Assembly (NCBI GenBank): GCA_026982835.1
Contig: JALSGI010000595.1
Location: forward strand, 1 to 13,894
Direction: 5' to 3'
Origin: Planctomycetota bacterium
Lineage (GTDB): Bacteria > Planctomycetota > Planctomycetia > Pirellulales > S012-138
Length of the DNA: 13,894 nucleotides
Shown: one piece after another, positions 6,126-13,892 of the stretch
Layout: the number at the start of each line of letters is the position of its first letter
Numbering within the stretch: position 1 is the stretch's first letter
Translations under genes and position numbers: made by a program
Notes under the pieces: generated by a model
The model's input: the letters and a program-made list of their open reading frames with translations, nothing else
Database searches by the model: none
What the model was told of the DNA's origin: nothing

Positions 6126-6219
6126 GAGGACCGGCGGACCGGCGGTCGGGGTGCGGGGGGGCAGGACAGCTGTTGCGTGCTGGGGCGGGGGCCTTCGCCC
6201 TGGGGTTCAATTTTGTTAT

Positions 6220-6344
6220 CAGCCCGTTGAAAAACGCAAGTTTGGGAGGGCGAGGCTCCTGCCGAGCCGCTTTTTTTCAGAAAAAGAAAATACGTCTAGT
6301 CCTGTGACGCGATTCCGTATCGAGGAACATCCTTCAACGGGCTG
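6220..6344 (+). mobile_element. MITE-like element, copy 1
   Basis: 125 bases bounded by CAGCCCGTTGAA and TTCAACGGGCTG, flanked on both sides by TTAT as a probable 4-bp target duplication. The interior matches the copies at 11112-11230 and, inverted, 8801-8916, with a short AAGAAA-type insertion here. It has no coding capacity. A GGCTC-CTGCC-GAGCC hairpin followed by a T7 run at about 6252-6276 looks like an intrinsic terminator. The right end abuts the stop codon of the minus-strand gene at 6345. Confidence 0.72.
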
Positions 6345-7976
6345 TTATGGGGAAGTTTGGGGGGAAGCCTCTTCCTCCGGGCCGTCTTGCTCCCACCAGC
6401 CGGGGCCGTTGAACGCATCCAGCAGCCGACGCCCCTTGTAAATGTACCACGCCTCGTCCGGGCCCAGGCTGCGGGTGCGCCGCGTGGCAGGGAACCAGAG
6501 CAACTGCCGCCCGTCCCACACGGCCGTGCCCAGCTGGCCGCTTCGCCGGGCCACGGCCACGGCCACCGGCTGCCCGTAAAACGAGCCCAGCTTCACCACC
6601 TGCACGTCGGCCAGCCCCTGCTCAAGGAGCTGCTGTTGGGCCAGTTGGGCTTGCTCCCATTGCTCGGCGGAGAACTGTTCCCGGGGGGTTTCGCTCATGG
6701 AGGCGTCTTCCACGCTCCAGCCGGCGTAGGCGGCATAGATGTCCCGGGGAGGCAAGTCGTGCAGATCGACGAAAAAACTGTGCACCACCGGACCGGCCAT
6801 GCCCACCCCGGTGAACTCCCGGCTGGGCAGCTCGTACTGGTACTCGAACAGGTAGCAGGGCTGGGGTTCGTGGAATCCGGGCCAGAACAGTTTGCGTTGA
6901 TCCAGCAATCGGAGTTTTCCGGGGGCCATGCCCACCTGGTGGGGATCGGCCAGGTGTTCGGCCAGATGGGCTTCGGCCAGGGCCACGGGGGAGTTCAGCT
7001 CCGGGGGGATGCGTTGGGCCTGGCCCAGCTCTTTCAGATACGCCGCGGCCCGGCGGCGCGTGCCCGGGTGCTGCAACAGGCGGCCCAGGGCCTGGAAACC
7101 ATCTTCCTGGCCCAATCGGGCCAGGGCGGCTGCCGCCTCCGCCTGCACCCGGCGGTGGCTCAGCTCCAGGGCACGGCGTAGCAGGGGCAGGGCTTCTTCG
7201 GCCTGGGCCAGGGCCAGCGCGTCGGTGAGCGACACCACCAGCGGCACGCATTCATCCAGCAGGCGCTTCAGTTCCCCGGCGTCCCGAGCGTACTTTTGGG
7301 GGGAGGTTTCCAGGTCCTCCAGGTGGTTGACCAAGCCGCGGTAAAGCGCCACCAGGGCCGAAAGCCGCTTGCGGCCTGGGTGCTGTTGCACGATCCCCTG
7401 ACGGGTGAAGAAGTTGGCCAGGTCCAGAATGCAGCCGGCCATGGCCCGCTGCCCCAGCAGGTCCAGCAGCCGGGGGAACAGTTCCTGGTGGGCGGTGCCT
7501 GGGCGGTGTAAGAACAGGGGCATGAAGGCCAGATCGCAGGCCCGCGGTTCCTCCGGTCCGCGACTGCTTACCAGCTCGGCAAACGCCCGCAAGGCGGCCG
7601 GGGCCGGATCGGTGGCCAGCAGGGCCAGGGTCCAATGGGCCGGTCCGCGGCGCTGCTGGAGCAGCTCGTAGAGCAACCGGAACTGTTCGATCTCCTCCCG
7701 GCTCCAGCTTCGCACCCGCTGCTGGTGCAGCGCCTGCATCCGCTGACGCACCAGGGTTTGCAAAAACGCATCCAGCACGCGCTGCTGGGAAGGGGAAAGC
7801 GGCTCTTGGACCAGCCGCAACTGCCCCACCAGATCGCGGATCACGGGGGTCAGCTCTTGTTCTTCGGCGGCGGCGGCCAACGACTGGGCCAGGGCGGAAG
7901 GGTCGCCCAAGGGCCGATCCGCCTGGTCGGCATCAGGCTGCAACAACCGCCGCAGCTGGGGAAGAAGTTCGTGCAT
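6345..7976 (-). CDS. HEAT-like repeat protein of unknown function
   Basis: From ATG 7976 the product has 543 residues; a frame-open TTG at 8012 would add 12. The protein is Gln-, Leu- and Ala-rich and mostly helical. About residues 250-318 (AEEALPLLRRALEL and AEAAAALARLGQEDGFQALG) look like HEAT or Armadillo-type helical repeats, which usually form protein-binding scaffolds. A different C-terminal region begins near residue 355 with LFWPGFHEPQPCYLFEYQYE and contains FFVDLHDLPP; I do not recognise this domain. No signal peptide or membrane segment is seen, so it is probably cytoplasmic. No strong Shine-Dalgarno precedes either start. The stop codon TAA lies within the 4-bp duplication created by the adjacent MITE. 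It has no operon neighbours. Confidence 0.75.
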   Translation of the reverse strand: MHELLPQLRRLLQPDADQADRPLGDPSALAQSLAAAAEEQELTPVIRDLVGQLRLVQEPLSPSQQRVLDAFLQTLVRQRMQALHQQRVRSWSREEIEQFRLLYELLQQRRGPAHWTLALLATDPAPAALRAFAELVSSRGPEEPRACDLAFMPLFLHRPGTAHQELFPRLLDLLGQRAMAGCILDLANFFTRQGIVQQHPGRKRLSALVALYRGLVNHLEDLETSPQKYARDAGELKRLLDECVPLVVSLTDALALAQAEEALPLLRRALELSHRRVQAEAAAALARLGQEDGFQALGRLLQHPGTRRRAAAYLKELGQAQRIPPELNSPVALAEAHLAEHLADPHQVGMAPGKLRLLDQRKLFWPGFHEPQPCYLFEYQYELPSREFTGVGMAGPVVHSFFVDLHDLPPRDIYAAYAGWSVEDASMSETPREQFSAEQWEQAQLAQQQLLEQGLADVQVVKLGSFYGQPVAVAVARRSGQLGTAVWDGRQLLWFPATRRTRSLGPDEAWYIYKGRRLLDAFNGPGWWEQDGPEEEASPQTSP

Positions 7977-8360
7977 GGTGCCTGGTCCGGAAAAACGGCT
8001 GCCTGCCGGCAAGGCATTGCTTCCTGGTGTTGGTTATAGTGCACCGCCGGGGCGCTGCACCAGTGGGGCACAAGCTGTCCCTCTGGGATGGCGGCTGTGA
8101 TTTCCGGCCTGTGGGGGTTGCGGCGGCCGAGCGGATCGGGGGCCGAAATCCGGCGGGATACCAAGAAGTGGCCAAACTCGCCTTGACCGCCGGAGGCAAA
8201 AGTTGCTCCAATTTGCGCGCACTGTCAGCAGTGCCGAAGTTGCTCTTTGCAGCGGCATACCGCACGGACGGACGGCAGTGTGGCTTGCAGGTCGCCGGTA
8301 CCCGGCCTGGCGAGCCCTGGTTCGCAAGAGGTACCACCCTGCAGCGTAGGAGACGGATCG
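7977..8360. other. Intergenic region between divergent genes
   Basis: This 384-base gap separates the divergently read HEAT-like and H1-like genes and should hold both promoters. On the minus strand TATAAC at 8033-8038 could be the -10 box for the HEAT-like gene, about 55 bases before its ATG, but no matching -35 box is visible. No clear promoter for the H1-like gene, repeat or RNA gene is seen. Confidence 0.4.
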
Positions 8361-8696
8361 ATGGCAGCTACCTCGCGCCGCACAAGCAAGAGCACCTCCA
8401 CCCGCAGCACCAAGACCAAGGGCGGCTCGACCAGGGCCAAGAGCACCCGCAGCACCAAGACCCGAAGCAGCTCCACCAAGGCCAAGAGCACTACCAAGGG
8501 CAAATCCGCCGCCCGTAGTACCAAGGCTAAAGCCTCCAGCACCAAGGCCAAGAGCACGGCCAAGCGGAGCACCAAGACCCGGAGCTCTTCGGCCAAAAGT
8601 AAGGCCAGCAGCACCCGCAAAAAAGCCACCCGCAGCACCAAGACCAAGACCAGCTCGGCCAAGGGAAAGACCACCCGGGCCAAGAAGACCAAGTAG
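8361..8696 (+). CDS. Histone H1-like Lys/Ser/Thr/Arg/Ala-rich DNA-binding protein
   Basis: A 111-residue protein built almost only from K, S, T, R and A, in irregular repeats such as RSTKTRSSSTKAKST. This composition resembles the eukaryotic H1 C-terminal tail and bacterial H1-like proteins (HctB and AlgP types), which bind and compact DNA without a folded domain. The start is chosen at 8361, where TAGGAGA lies about 8 bases upstream and the low-complexity sequence begins; the longer open frame to 8247 has unrelated composition. The coding DNA is itself repetitive (AGCACCAAGACC units), which favours length changes by slippage. A good terminator follows. The nucleoid role is inferred from composition only. 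Confidence 0.8.
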   Translation: MAATSRRTSKSTSTRSTKTKGGSTRAKSTRSTKTRSSSTKAKSTTKGKSAARSTKAKASSTKAKSTAKRSTKTRSSSAKSKASSTRKKATRSTKTKTSSAKGKTTRAKKTK

Positions 8697-8734
8697 GCCA
8701 CTGCGGGTAGCGGAATGCCCAAGCAAGAGAGTCC

Positions 8735-8764
8735 GGCCGGCCCTTTCGGGTCGGCCTGGCTTTT
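8735..8764 (+). terminator. Intrinsic terminator of the H1-like gene
   Basis: GGCCGGCCC (8735-8743) and GGGTCGGCC (8748-8756) pair over 9 bases with one G-T, around loop TTTC, followed shortly by TTTT at 8761-8764. It starts 39 bases after the H1-like stop codon. Confidence 0.7.
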
Positions 8765-8800
8765 GGGTTGCTGTCTGGGAGTGCCCCTGGGGTCTCCTCG

Positions 8801-8916
8801 CAGCCCGTTGAAGAATGTTCCTCGATGCGGAATCGCGTCACAGGACTAGCCGTATTTTCTGAAAAAACGGCTCGGCCGTGACCTCGCCCTCCCAAACTTG
8901 CGATTTCAACAGGCTG
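8801..8916 (-). mobile_element. MITE-like element, copy 2 (inverted, diverged)
   Basis: 116 bases, reverse complement of the elements at 6220 and 11112. Its left end is CAGCCCGTTGAAGAA and its right end TTTCAACAGGCTG, so one terminal repeat has a mutation. No target duplication is clear. The internal hairpin differs in sequence from the other copies but still forms ACGGC-CGA-GCCGT followed by a T-run on the minus strand. Confidence 0.65.
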
Positions 8917-8964
8917 CTAAACTGCCCTGCCCTCCCAAAGCAACGCCAATTTGTGTAGAACAAC

Positions 8965-9046
8965 CAGGTCGTCAGACCCCCGGCTACAAGAGTGCGACGC
9001 CTGCGGCGTCGGTCCTCCCGCTGCTAGCTGGCTAAACACGTACTGA
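8965..9046. repeat. Composite intergenic repeat, inverted partner of 10850-10932
   Basis: The block holds a GTCAGACCCCCGG stretch, a GACGCC-TGC-GGCGTC hairpin, GGTCCTCC, GCTAGC and the 13-mer GCTAAACACGTAC (9031-9043). Read in reverse it matches 10850-10932 over most of its length, with the same modules in the same order. Confidence 0.65.
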
Positions 9047-9049
9047 CGC

Positions 9050-9460
9050 TCCCGGCTCGCCGTTTGCAAGAATTAGCGTTTGTTCTTGCTTCGGAGCGGA
9101 AGCTCCGGCGCAAGGCGCAGGCCGCAAGCCGTTCTCCCCGCACTAACGTGCGGGGCTCCTTCAAGACTCAAGACCCACGACCTCCCCACACTCACGTGCG
9201 CACGCTCCGAATCCCTCCAAGCCCCCGCGCCTCCACGCCTCTAAGCCCTCCGCCGACTGAAGTCGGCGGCTCGCCGTTCAACCGCCGGCTCACGCCGGCG
9301 GCTCGCCGTTTGCAAGAATTCGCGTTTATTCTCACCCGGTGTGGAAGCTCCGGCGCAACAGCGCATGGCGCAAGACGCAAGCCGGTGCTTGCCGCCTCCC
9401 CGCACTGACGTGCGCACGCGGCTGGCCGGTGCGAGAATGAGCGTCCATTGGCACCGAAAC
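9050..9460. repeat. Covarying hairpin cluster (middle)
   Basis: Palindromes lie at 9136-9155 (loop TAAC), 9250-9269 (loop TGAA), 9282-9301 (loop TCAC) and 9401-9414 (short stem, loop TGAC). Two are followed by CTCGCC, so on the minus strand they show the GGCGAGCC flank seen at 401-680, and their loops read GTNA or TTCA there. Segments TTTGCAAGAATT and GCGTTTATTCT separate them. The whole stretch from 8917 to 9906 has no credible gene. Confidence 0.7.
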
Positions 9461-9704
9461 CGGCGAGCCGGGAGCGTAAGCTCCCGGAGGACGGCAGGGC
9501 CGCAGCCACTGGGAGCTTCCGCTCCGGTGCAAGAAAACAGATCACGGCGAGCCGGGAGCGTAAGCTCCCGGAGGACGGCAGGGCCGCCAGCCACTGGGAG
9601 CTTCCGCTCCGGTGCAAGAAAACAGATCACGGCGAGCCGGGAGCGTAAGCTCCCGGAGACGGCAGGGCCGCCAGCCACTGGGAGCTTCCGCTCCGGTGCA
9701 AGAA
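9461..9704 (+). repeat. Three tandem copies of an 84-85 bp double-hairpin unit
   Basis: Units start at 9461, 9545 and 9630. Each begins CGGCGAGCCGGGAGC, contains a GGGAGC-GTAA-GCTCCC hairpin, then GGACGGCAGGGCCGC, then a GGAGC-TTCC-GCTCC hairpin, and ends GGTGCAAGAA. The last copy lacks the AAACAGATCA spacer. Differences between copies are one- or two-base indels, so duplication is recent. A diverged single unit lies at about 405-510. Confidence 0.85.
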
Positions 9705-9892
9705 TAGACGTTTCTTCTTGCAACCGGTGAGCCAGCGAGTTTGCTCCGCGAGTTGACACTCGCGGCTCGCCAAGGCAAGAACAAGCGTCAATCCATCCAC
9801 GGCGAGCCGAAGAAGCAATTCGTTCTGTAAAGCACTTCTCCACAAACAAGCTCCTCCAGCACAAAATCCTTGGTAGCTCACCAAACACGTGC
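9705..9892. repeat. Repeat-derived spacer upstream of the SDR gene
   Basis: It contains a CCGCGAGT-TGAC-ACTCGCGG hairpin (9746-9765) followed by CTCGCC, i.e. the minus-strand form of the covarying family. Near 9880-9892 is ACCAAACACGTGC, a variant of the dispersed 13-mer, just 14 bases before the SDR start codon. No clear promoter is seen. Confidence 0.5.
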
Positions 9893-9906
9893 CAGGCTTT
9901 CTGCTC

Positions 9907-10692
9907 ATGAACGCTTCGGGGGAACAACCGCTGCGGGTGGTGTTGACGGGGGCTTCCCGGGGGATCGGCCGGGCGCTGGCCCTGGAGCTGGCCCGAGCCA
10001 AGGCCCACGTGCTGCTCAACGCCCGGGGGGCCGAGGCCCTGGAACAGGTGGCCCAGCAGGTAGAAGCCGCCGGCGGCTGCGCGCTGGTGGTCGCGGGTGA
10101 TCTGACCCACGAGCCCACGCGGCAGGCCATCTTTGGCCAGGTAGAGCAGCACTGGGGGGCGCTGGATGTGCTGATCAACAACGCAGGCGTGGGGGCTTTG
10201 GGGCCGTTTTTGGAGGCCAACCCGCAACGACTGCGGCAGGTGATGGAACTGAACCTGTTCGCCGCCGCAGAGATGATCCGCCTGGGCGTTGCCTACCTGG
10301 AGCTGGGCCGCGATCCGGCGGTGGTCAACATCGGCTCGATTCTCTCTTACGTGCCGCTGCCCATGATGCCCGAATACACGGCCAGCAAGTTTGCCTTGCG
10401 GGGCTTGAGCGAAGCGGTGCGGCCGGAGCTGGTCGAACGGGGAATTCACCTGCTGGTGGTGCATCCGGCCACGACCGACACGGAGTTTTTCGACTCGGTG
10501 CTGGAGCAACGCCGCGACACGCCTTGGCGCAGCCGGCGGCCTGTGAGCCCCGAAGCAGTGGCCCGACGTACCCTCCGCGCACTGAAAAAACGCAAAAAAG
10601 AGCTGTTCCCCGACGCCGGCAGTTGGTGCCTGTACCGCGTGGCACGCTGGCTGCCGGGGGGAGTGCGGTGGATGCTTTCTCGCAGGTATTAA
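9907..10692 (+). CDS. Short-chain dehydrogenase/reductase (SDR) family oxidoreductase
   Basis: A 261-residue classical SDR. The Rossmann fold cofactor motif TGASRGIG is at 14-21, followed by D65, NNAG at 91-94 and N116. The catalytic set is Ser144 in NIGSILS and YTASK with Tyr157 and Lys161. Arg18 in the glycine motif and Arg40 after the second strand suggest NADP(H) preference, which is inference. Length is normal for the family. ATG 9907 is preferred over an in-frame GTG at 9889, which lies in repeat sequence. No transmembrane segment is evident, though the C-terminus (VARWLPGGVRWML) is amphipathic or hydrophobic, as in SDRs acting on lipids. The substrate cannot be told from sequence, and the gene stands alone between repeat blocks. 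Confidence 0.9.
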   Translation: MNASGEQPLRVVLTGASRGIGRALALELARAKAHVLLNARGAEALEQVAQQVEAAGGCALVVAGDLTHEPTRQAIFGQVEQHWGALDVLINNAGVGALGPFLEANPQRLRQVMELNLFAAAEMIRLGVAYLELGRDPAVVNIGSILSYVPLPMMPEYTASKFALRGLSEAVRPELVERGIHLLVVHPATTDTEFFDSVLEQRRDTPWRSRRPVSPEAVARRTLRALKKRKKELFPDAGSWCLYRVARWLPGGVRWMLSRRY

Positions 10693-10780
10693 ACCAAACC
10701 GCGCCTCAAGCGGCATGTGGCCGCACTCGAAAAAAAATCGGGGGCTCTGGGCGTTCTACGACCAACGGCCGTGACGGCCT

Positions 10781-10825
10781 GGGGGCGTGGAGGCTTGGGG
10801 GCTTGGGGGTGTGGGGGCTTGAGGG
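10781..10825 (+). other. G-quadruplex-type G-run array
   Basis: G5 runs at 10797-10801, 10805-10809 and 10813-10817 and a G3 run at 10823-10825 have loops CTT, TGT and CTTGA; another G5 run lies at 10781-10785. The unit is an octamer close to CTTGGGGG. It satisfies the usual four-run quadruplex pattern. It lies about 90 bases after the SDR stop codon. Confidence 0.5.
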
Positions 10826-10830
10826 CTTGA

Positions 10831-10935
10831 AGAGCCCCGCACGTCAGTGCGGTACGTGTTTAGCGTGCTAGCAGCCGGAGGACCGACGCCGTAGGCGTCG
10901 CAGCTTCCTAGCCGGGGGTCGTCAGACCCCCGGGA
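10831..10935. repeat. Hairpin and composite repeat block after the SDR gene
   Basis: It begins with the hairpin CCGCAC-GTCA-GTGCGG (10837-10852), continues with the inverted 13-mer at 10852-10864, then GCTAGCAG, CGACGCC-GTA-GGCGTCG and GGGTC-GTCA-GACCC. From 10850 it is the inverted counterpart of 8965-9046. Confidence 0.65.
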
Positions 10936-10959
10936 GACGGCGTTTTTCCTTGTCCTTGA

Positions 10960-11111
10960 GCATCCCGAAGGGATGCCAGATGGAGGAGCGGTCCCTTGGT
11001 TTCTGGCACCCCTGCCGGGGTGCGGGGTGGGGTAATGGCCGTCGCTTTCCGGTGGTCTCCGCTGCGCTCCGACCACCGGCTACTGGGCTGGCAAGCCTTC
11101 GGCTTGCTTTT
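10960..11111. repeat. Series of four unlike hairpins
   Basis: GCATCCC-GAA-GGGATGC (10960-10976), GCACCCC-TGCC-GGGGTGC (11006-11023), CCGGTGGTC/GACCACCGG (11049-11079, 13-base loop) and GCAAGCC-TTC-GGCTTGC (11091-11107) follow one another. The last is followed by TTTT and could act as a terminator on the plus strand. That TTTT is also the target duplication of the MITE at 11112. Confidence 0.6.
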
Positions 11112-11230
11112 CAGCCCGTTGAAAAACGCAAGTTTGGGAGGGCGAGGCTCCTGCCGAGCCGCTTTTTTTCAGAAAATACGTCTAGTCCTGTGACGCGATT
11201 CCGTATCGAGGAACATTCTTCAACGGGCTG
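11112..11230 (+). mobile_element. MITE-like element, copy 3
   Basis: 119 bases bounded by CAGCCCGTTGAA and TTCAACGGGCTG and flanked by TTTT on both sides. It is almost identical to the copy at 6220-6344 apart from a 6-base deletion and one change. The internal GGCTC-CTGCC-GAGCC hairpin with a T7 run is kept. It has no coding capacity. Confidence 0.75.
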
Positions 11231-11265
11231 TTTTGATCTGGGAATGCTCCGTCTTGTGCTGGCAC

Positions 11266-11374
11266 GCTAAACACGTACGAAGTCGGCGGCTCGCCATTTG
11301 CAAGAAAAAACGCTTATTCTCTCCTAGCACGGAAGCGCCAAACCAAGTGCTGTGCTAGCTGGCTAAACACGTAC
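11266..11374 (+). repeat. Composite intergenic repeat, copy 2, plus extra 13-mer
   Basis: The 13-mer GCTAAACACGTAC is at 11266-11278 and again at 11362-11374. Between them, from 11288, lies the block shared with 724-808, including CTTATTCTCTCCTAGCA and CAAACCAAGTG. The two 13-mers in direct orientation bracket the block. Confidence 0.7.
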
Positions 11375-11853
11375 TACCGCAGCAAAGCCGCTTGGGGAAT
11401 TGTCCCAAGGGAGCGAGACGACTCTGGCCTTTGTGGATTGGCCCGGCTCGGGAGAAAGTGCCGCAATAAAAACAGCTTCCCCTGAAAAAAGTCCGATCCC
11501 CATCCGAGGAAGCTCTTCTGGCGGCCCTGGGGCACTAAAAGCTCTTGCCGTAACCTGCTTCCAAAAAAAGACCTTACGAAAAATAGCCAAAAAAGCGTTT
11601 TTCTTTTGCGCGTTTGCTTCCCAGGGGTCATTTCCACATTAGGAGAAGGGGGTGTGTTATCAGTTTGGGCTGGGCACAGCAGGAATACAGGGCTGGGAGG
11701 GTCGGGGCGGGGATTTTTTTCCTCCCTGTGGGGCGAAAGCACCCTGGGACCGATTTCTTGCCGGTTTCCGGGGTGTGTTTTTCGATCCGGTCGCAGGGAT
11801 GCACCTCCCGACATCCGCTCGGCCGGACGGGCAAGCTCCAACCAAGGCAAGCG
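11375..11853. other. Unexplained intergenic region downstream of nadA
   Basis: About 480 bases with no recognisable gene. It has several A-runs (about 11564-11600) that would be T-runs on the minus strand after nadA, but no strong hairpin before them. Frames open here give Pro/Arg-rich products unlike proteins. No known RNA family is recognised. Confidence 0.4.
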
Positions 11854-12843
<990 letters not shown>

Positions 12844-12904
12844 CGGTCGTTCCTCCACGCCTGGAACCCGGCTCCGCAGGAGCACGGGAACTATTCCTGC
12901 TTGA

Positions 12905-12910
12905 ATTATA
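12905..12910 (-). promoter_or_regulatory. Probable -10 box of nadA
   Basis: TATAAT, a perfect -10 hexamer on the minus strand, lies 62 bases before the nadA ATG. The sequence 17 bases upstream (CTGGTG) is a poor -35 box. The rest of the 236-base gap up to the next gene shows no operator or riboswitch that I can recognise. Confidence 0.4.
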
Positions 12911-13079
12911 GGCATCTTCGGGGAGGGCACCAGCTTGCTAACTGGGGCCGTCGGCTGAAGGGTTGGCGCAATCCAGGCAAGCCGGTCAAGAGCAAAGGGG
13001 GCAATGCCTGCTTTGCGGTGCTTTCCCCGTGCGATTTGGCGACGCAATACCAGGGCTTCCCTCCCGCGGAACTGTTCCT

Positions 13080-13892
13080 TTAACTTGCTTGCACCAGCGG
13101 AGCCAGAATGTGCCGGCGCAGCTGGTTTACCTCCACCCGCCAGTTAGGAATCTTCCGATTCTTTCGATGGATCGGCTTGCCTGGCCAGTCCTGCACGGTA
13201 ACCAGCACAAACTCCGGCGAGGGAAGATTCAAGGAACCCACTCGCATCAGGTACCGCTTGAGACTGCCGCGGTTCTTGCCGGATTTGGCTTCGAAGTAGA
13301 AGGATCGGTGGGGCAAAAGCAGCAAGAAATCAATTTCGATCCGTTTGCACGTCCCCCCCGAAACCACGAGATTCCGCTCTGCCACGAACTGGCCGCGCAG
13401 CTTGCTCTGTTCCAGGAAGCGAACCACCACTTGTTCCAAGTAATACTCGAACCACTTGCCGGAAAAGAACGAGCGGACCGGAGTGAACATCAACTCCTGG
13501 CAAAGCGCCTGGAGCGAGTCGGCCCGGTCGCAGCGCTGGGGGGCCAACTGGTGGAGCAATTGGTGGCCTAGAGGATAGAAGGAGTCTTCCTGCTTCGGCC
13601 CCAGGCGAGGAAAAGGTTGCCGGGCGCAGAGCACCCTGCGGGAGTTTTCGTCCTCGACCCACATCTGATTCCAATCGGACCGGTCCTTGCTGCGAGCACG
13701 CCCCACCACTCGGACGTCGTTCCGCAACCACTGGATCAGCCCCTGGTACTCCGCTCGACACTCACCCAGCAGCCAGGCTATCTTGATAAGGGTTTCTTCC
13801 ACTTCCGGCGGATATTCCCGCTGGATTTCCACCTGCCCCAGGTGGTGGGGGATCAACTGCTCGATCCAGCAGGGACGGTTCGGACGGTTCAT
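13080..13892 (-). CDS. PD-(D/E)XK nuclease-like protein
   Basis: 270 residues from ATG 13892; the frame may start further upstream outside the window. The C-terminal half carries a PD-(D/E)XK-type core: KWFEYYLEQVV (146-156) with Glu149, IEIDF (185-189) with Asp188, and FYFEAKSG (198-205) with Glu201 and Lys203, spaced as in this metal-dependent nuclease fold. The arrangement WFEYY, IDF, EAKSG recalls the nuclease end of DUF1887 (Can2/Card1-type) proteins, but no CARF domain is visible in the N-terminal half. That half (PPEVEETLIKIAWLLGE and IQWLRNDVRVVGRARS) is unrecognised. Restriction, repair or defence roles are possible. It is followed on the same strand, after a 236-base gap, by nadA, with no sign of coupling. 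Confidence 0.6.
   Translation of the reverse strand: MNRPNRPCWIEQLIPHHLGQVEIQREYPPEVEETLIKIAWLLGECRAEYQGLIQWLRNDVRVVGRARSKDRSDWNQMWVEDENSRRVLCARQPFPRLGPKQEDSFYPLGHQLLHQLAPQRCDRADSLQALCQELMFTPVRSFFSGKWFEYYLEQVVVRFLEQSKLRGQFVAERNLVVSGGTCKRIEIDFLLLLPHRSFYFEAKSGKNRGSLKRYLMRVGSLNLPSPEFVLVTVQDWPGKPIHRKNRKIPNWRVEVNQLRRHILAPLVQAS

Noticed and set aside
6151..6441. Frames reading through the MITE copies (VEKRKFGRARLLPSRFF-type products)
   Set aside because: They appear only because the same non-coding element is translated; three copies give the same peptide.
6345..8039. Long plus-strand frames opposite the HEAT-like gene (for example 6357-7181)
   Set aside because: They are antisense shadows of a high-GC gene; the minus-strand protein has helical-repeat character and a full-length frame.
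8034..8726. Gly/Leu-rich 230-codon frame opposite the H1-like gene
   Set aside because: It is the antisense reading of the repetitive Lys/Ser/Thr codons.
9461..9704. CRISPR array
   Set aside because: The 84-85 bp unit repeats completely, with no unique spacers, and there are no cas genes.
9241..10716. 491-codon minus-strand frame through the repeats and the SDR gene
   Set aside because: The SDR on the plus strand has all catalytic motifs, and the rest is translated hairpin repeat.
11374..11850. 158-codon minus-strand frame downstream of nadA
   Set aside because: Composition is Pro/Arg/Phe-rich without family resemblance or ribosome binding site; it is more likely non-coding.
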